Source: Dermatophagoides farinae
Taxonomy: Eukaryota > Arthropoda > Arachnida > Sarcoptiformes > Pyroglyphidae
NCBI RefSeq assembly: GCF_024713945.1
Contig: NC_134681.1
Span: forward strand, 2,232,001-2,296,000
Reading direction: 5' to 3'
Length of the DNA: 64,000 nucleotides
A model generated the notes under the pieces. It was not told the DNA's origin. It saw nothing but the letters and a program-made list of their open reading frames with translations, and did no database searches. The position numbers and the translations under genes are program-made. How positions within the stretch are numbered: position 1 is the first letter of the stretch; the number at the start of each line of letters is the position of its first letter. Of the stretch, positions 63,301-64,000 are shown piece by piece.

Positions 63301-64000
63301 GCGGTTGGCAATGGTTAGCCAATTCAACAGAATTACTTAATCTATACACTAAAAGTCATGATAGTGGCCGTACAATGGTTTATCTACGTGATGTACTTTC
63401 GCCATGGTCAACGTATCGATTTCGTGTTTCCGCCATGAACATTATCGGTATGGGTCCACCATCAGAACCAAGTCCATCATATAATACAGAAAAAGCAGTA
63501 CCATTTAAAGCACCAAGTAATGTTGGTGGTGGTGGTGGTAAAGCTGGTACATTGACCATTACATGGGATCCATTGCCACCGAAAGATTGGAACGCTCCTG
63601 ACATCTGGTATCGAATTTTCTACAAGTAAGTCAATTGATTTTTTGCATTTTTATTATTTTTTAAAATGTCATTTCATTTCATTTTATAGGCCAAATTCTT
63701 CGTATTATGAACAACAGCCTTTTATTGATAAGAATCTAACACATTTAGGCAATATTAATATGTATACAGTGAATGTTGGTGAAGAAAATTATTATCAAGC
63801 ATATTTTGTACGAGTTCAAGCAATGAATTCTGTAGGTGCCGGTTCGATAATTAGTGAACCAACATTAGTTTATTCGGCAGAAAGTATGCCACAGATTGCA
63901 CCGGCCGGTGTAAATGCATTGGCATACAATTCAACAGCATTGAATGTAACATGGTCAAAATTGGATACAAGCCGTGAAAAGATGCGTGGCCGTTTGATTG
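60400..64000 (+). CDS. Cont: Contactin (C-type lectin, Ig and fibronectin III domains), 3' end beyond window
   Basis: Neural and septate-junction adhesion protein of the arthropod contactin type. Exons in the window: 60400-61621, 61678-62601, 62661-62981, 63046-63625 and 63690 onward; about 1119 residues so far, all phases agree. A signal peptide (IILAIIWLIAINGYTSFA) is followed by a C-type lectin-like domain (CPKDWIEFRGNCYQFI ... NAYICKL, about residues 38-245) split by Ser, His and Gln-rich insertion. Ig domains follow, each with Cys and Trp pairs and a DxGxYxC motif: RDRGKYHCIAENRFG, DRANYSCNV, EDSGEYVCTA, RDEGMYQCQATNELG, TDMGEYTCIARNSLG, AETGEYECIV. Fibronectin III modules begin near residue 864 (ITATSVRLHWSD). 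Matches Drosophila Contactin order. The C-terminal GPI-anchor region is off the window. Confidence 0.95.

Overview
The window looks like nuclear DNA of a small-genome arthropod, most likely an astigmatid mite of the Dermatophagoides (house-dust mite) type. This is inferred from very AT-rich DNA, short introns (about 55-90 bp) with GT..AG ends, abundant (CA)n, (GA)n, (GAT)n and poly(A) microsatellites, coding sequences full of Asn, Gln, His, Asp and Ser runs, and arthropod proteins such as a Rebers-Riddiford cuticle protein, Tailless, and a contactin with a C-type lectin head. No operons, tRNA, rRNA, CRISPR array or transposon was recognised. Species assignment is inference.

Layout, left to right: LST8 (-, 3' end off the window); BAP31 (+), head to head with it; Tailless-type nuclear receptor (+); a 7.7 kb gene-free stretch; DHTKD1 2-oxoadipate dehydrogenase E1 (-); a CCP/sushi single-pass membrane protein (+); ST7 (-); ATAD3 (-), head to head with RPA1 (+); a cuticle protein (+); ARL13B (+), tail to tail with a giant APC gene (-); V-ATPase subunit F (+), tail to tail with a GFOD-type oxidoreductase (-); a 4.5 kb gene-free stretch; a divergent GCN5/PCAF-like acetyltransferase (+); an intronless cathepsin B (+); a 5.3 kb gene-free stretch; and contactin (+), which runs off the right edge. 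Exon joins were worked out by hand from splice sites, reading phase and recalled family sequences, and all joins kept frame except one ambiguous intron in APC.

Most genes are unrelated housekeeping or developmental genes and do not form one system. LST8 (TOR complex), DHTKD1 and ATAD3 (mitochondria), RPA1 (replication and repair), V-ATPase F and BAP31 (endomembranes), APC (Wnt and cytoskeleton), ARL13B (cilium), Tailless and contactin (nervous system) are typical single-copy animal genes. I found no clearly new multi-gene system. The points most worth a second look are a Tailless receptor with no ligand-binding domain in reach, an LST8 carrying a roughly 530-residue insertion in one propeller loop, a GCN5-like enzyme with an eroded bromodomain, a CCP membrane protein with tyrosine signalling motifs in its tail, a strong stem-loop between ATAD3 and RPA1, and small clusters of likely transcription-factor sites in the gene-free stretch behind tailless.
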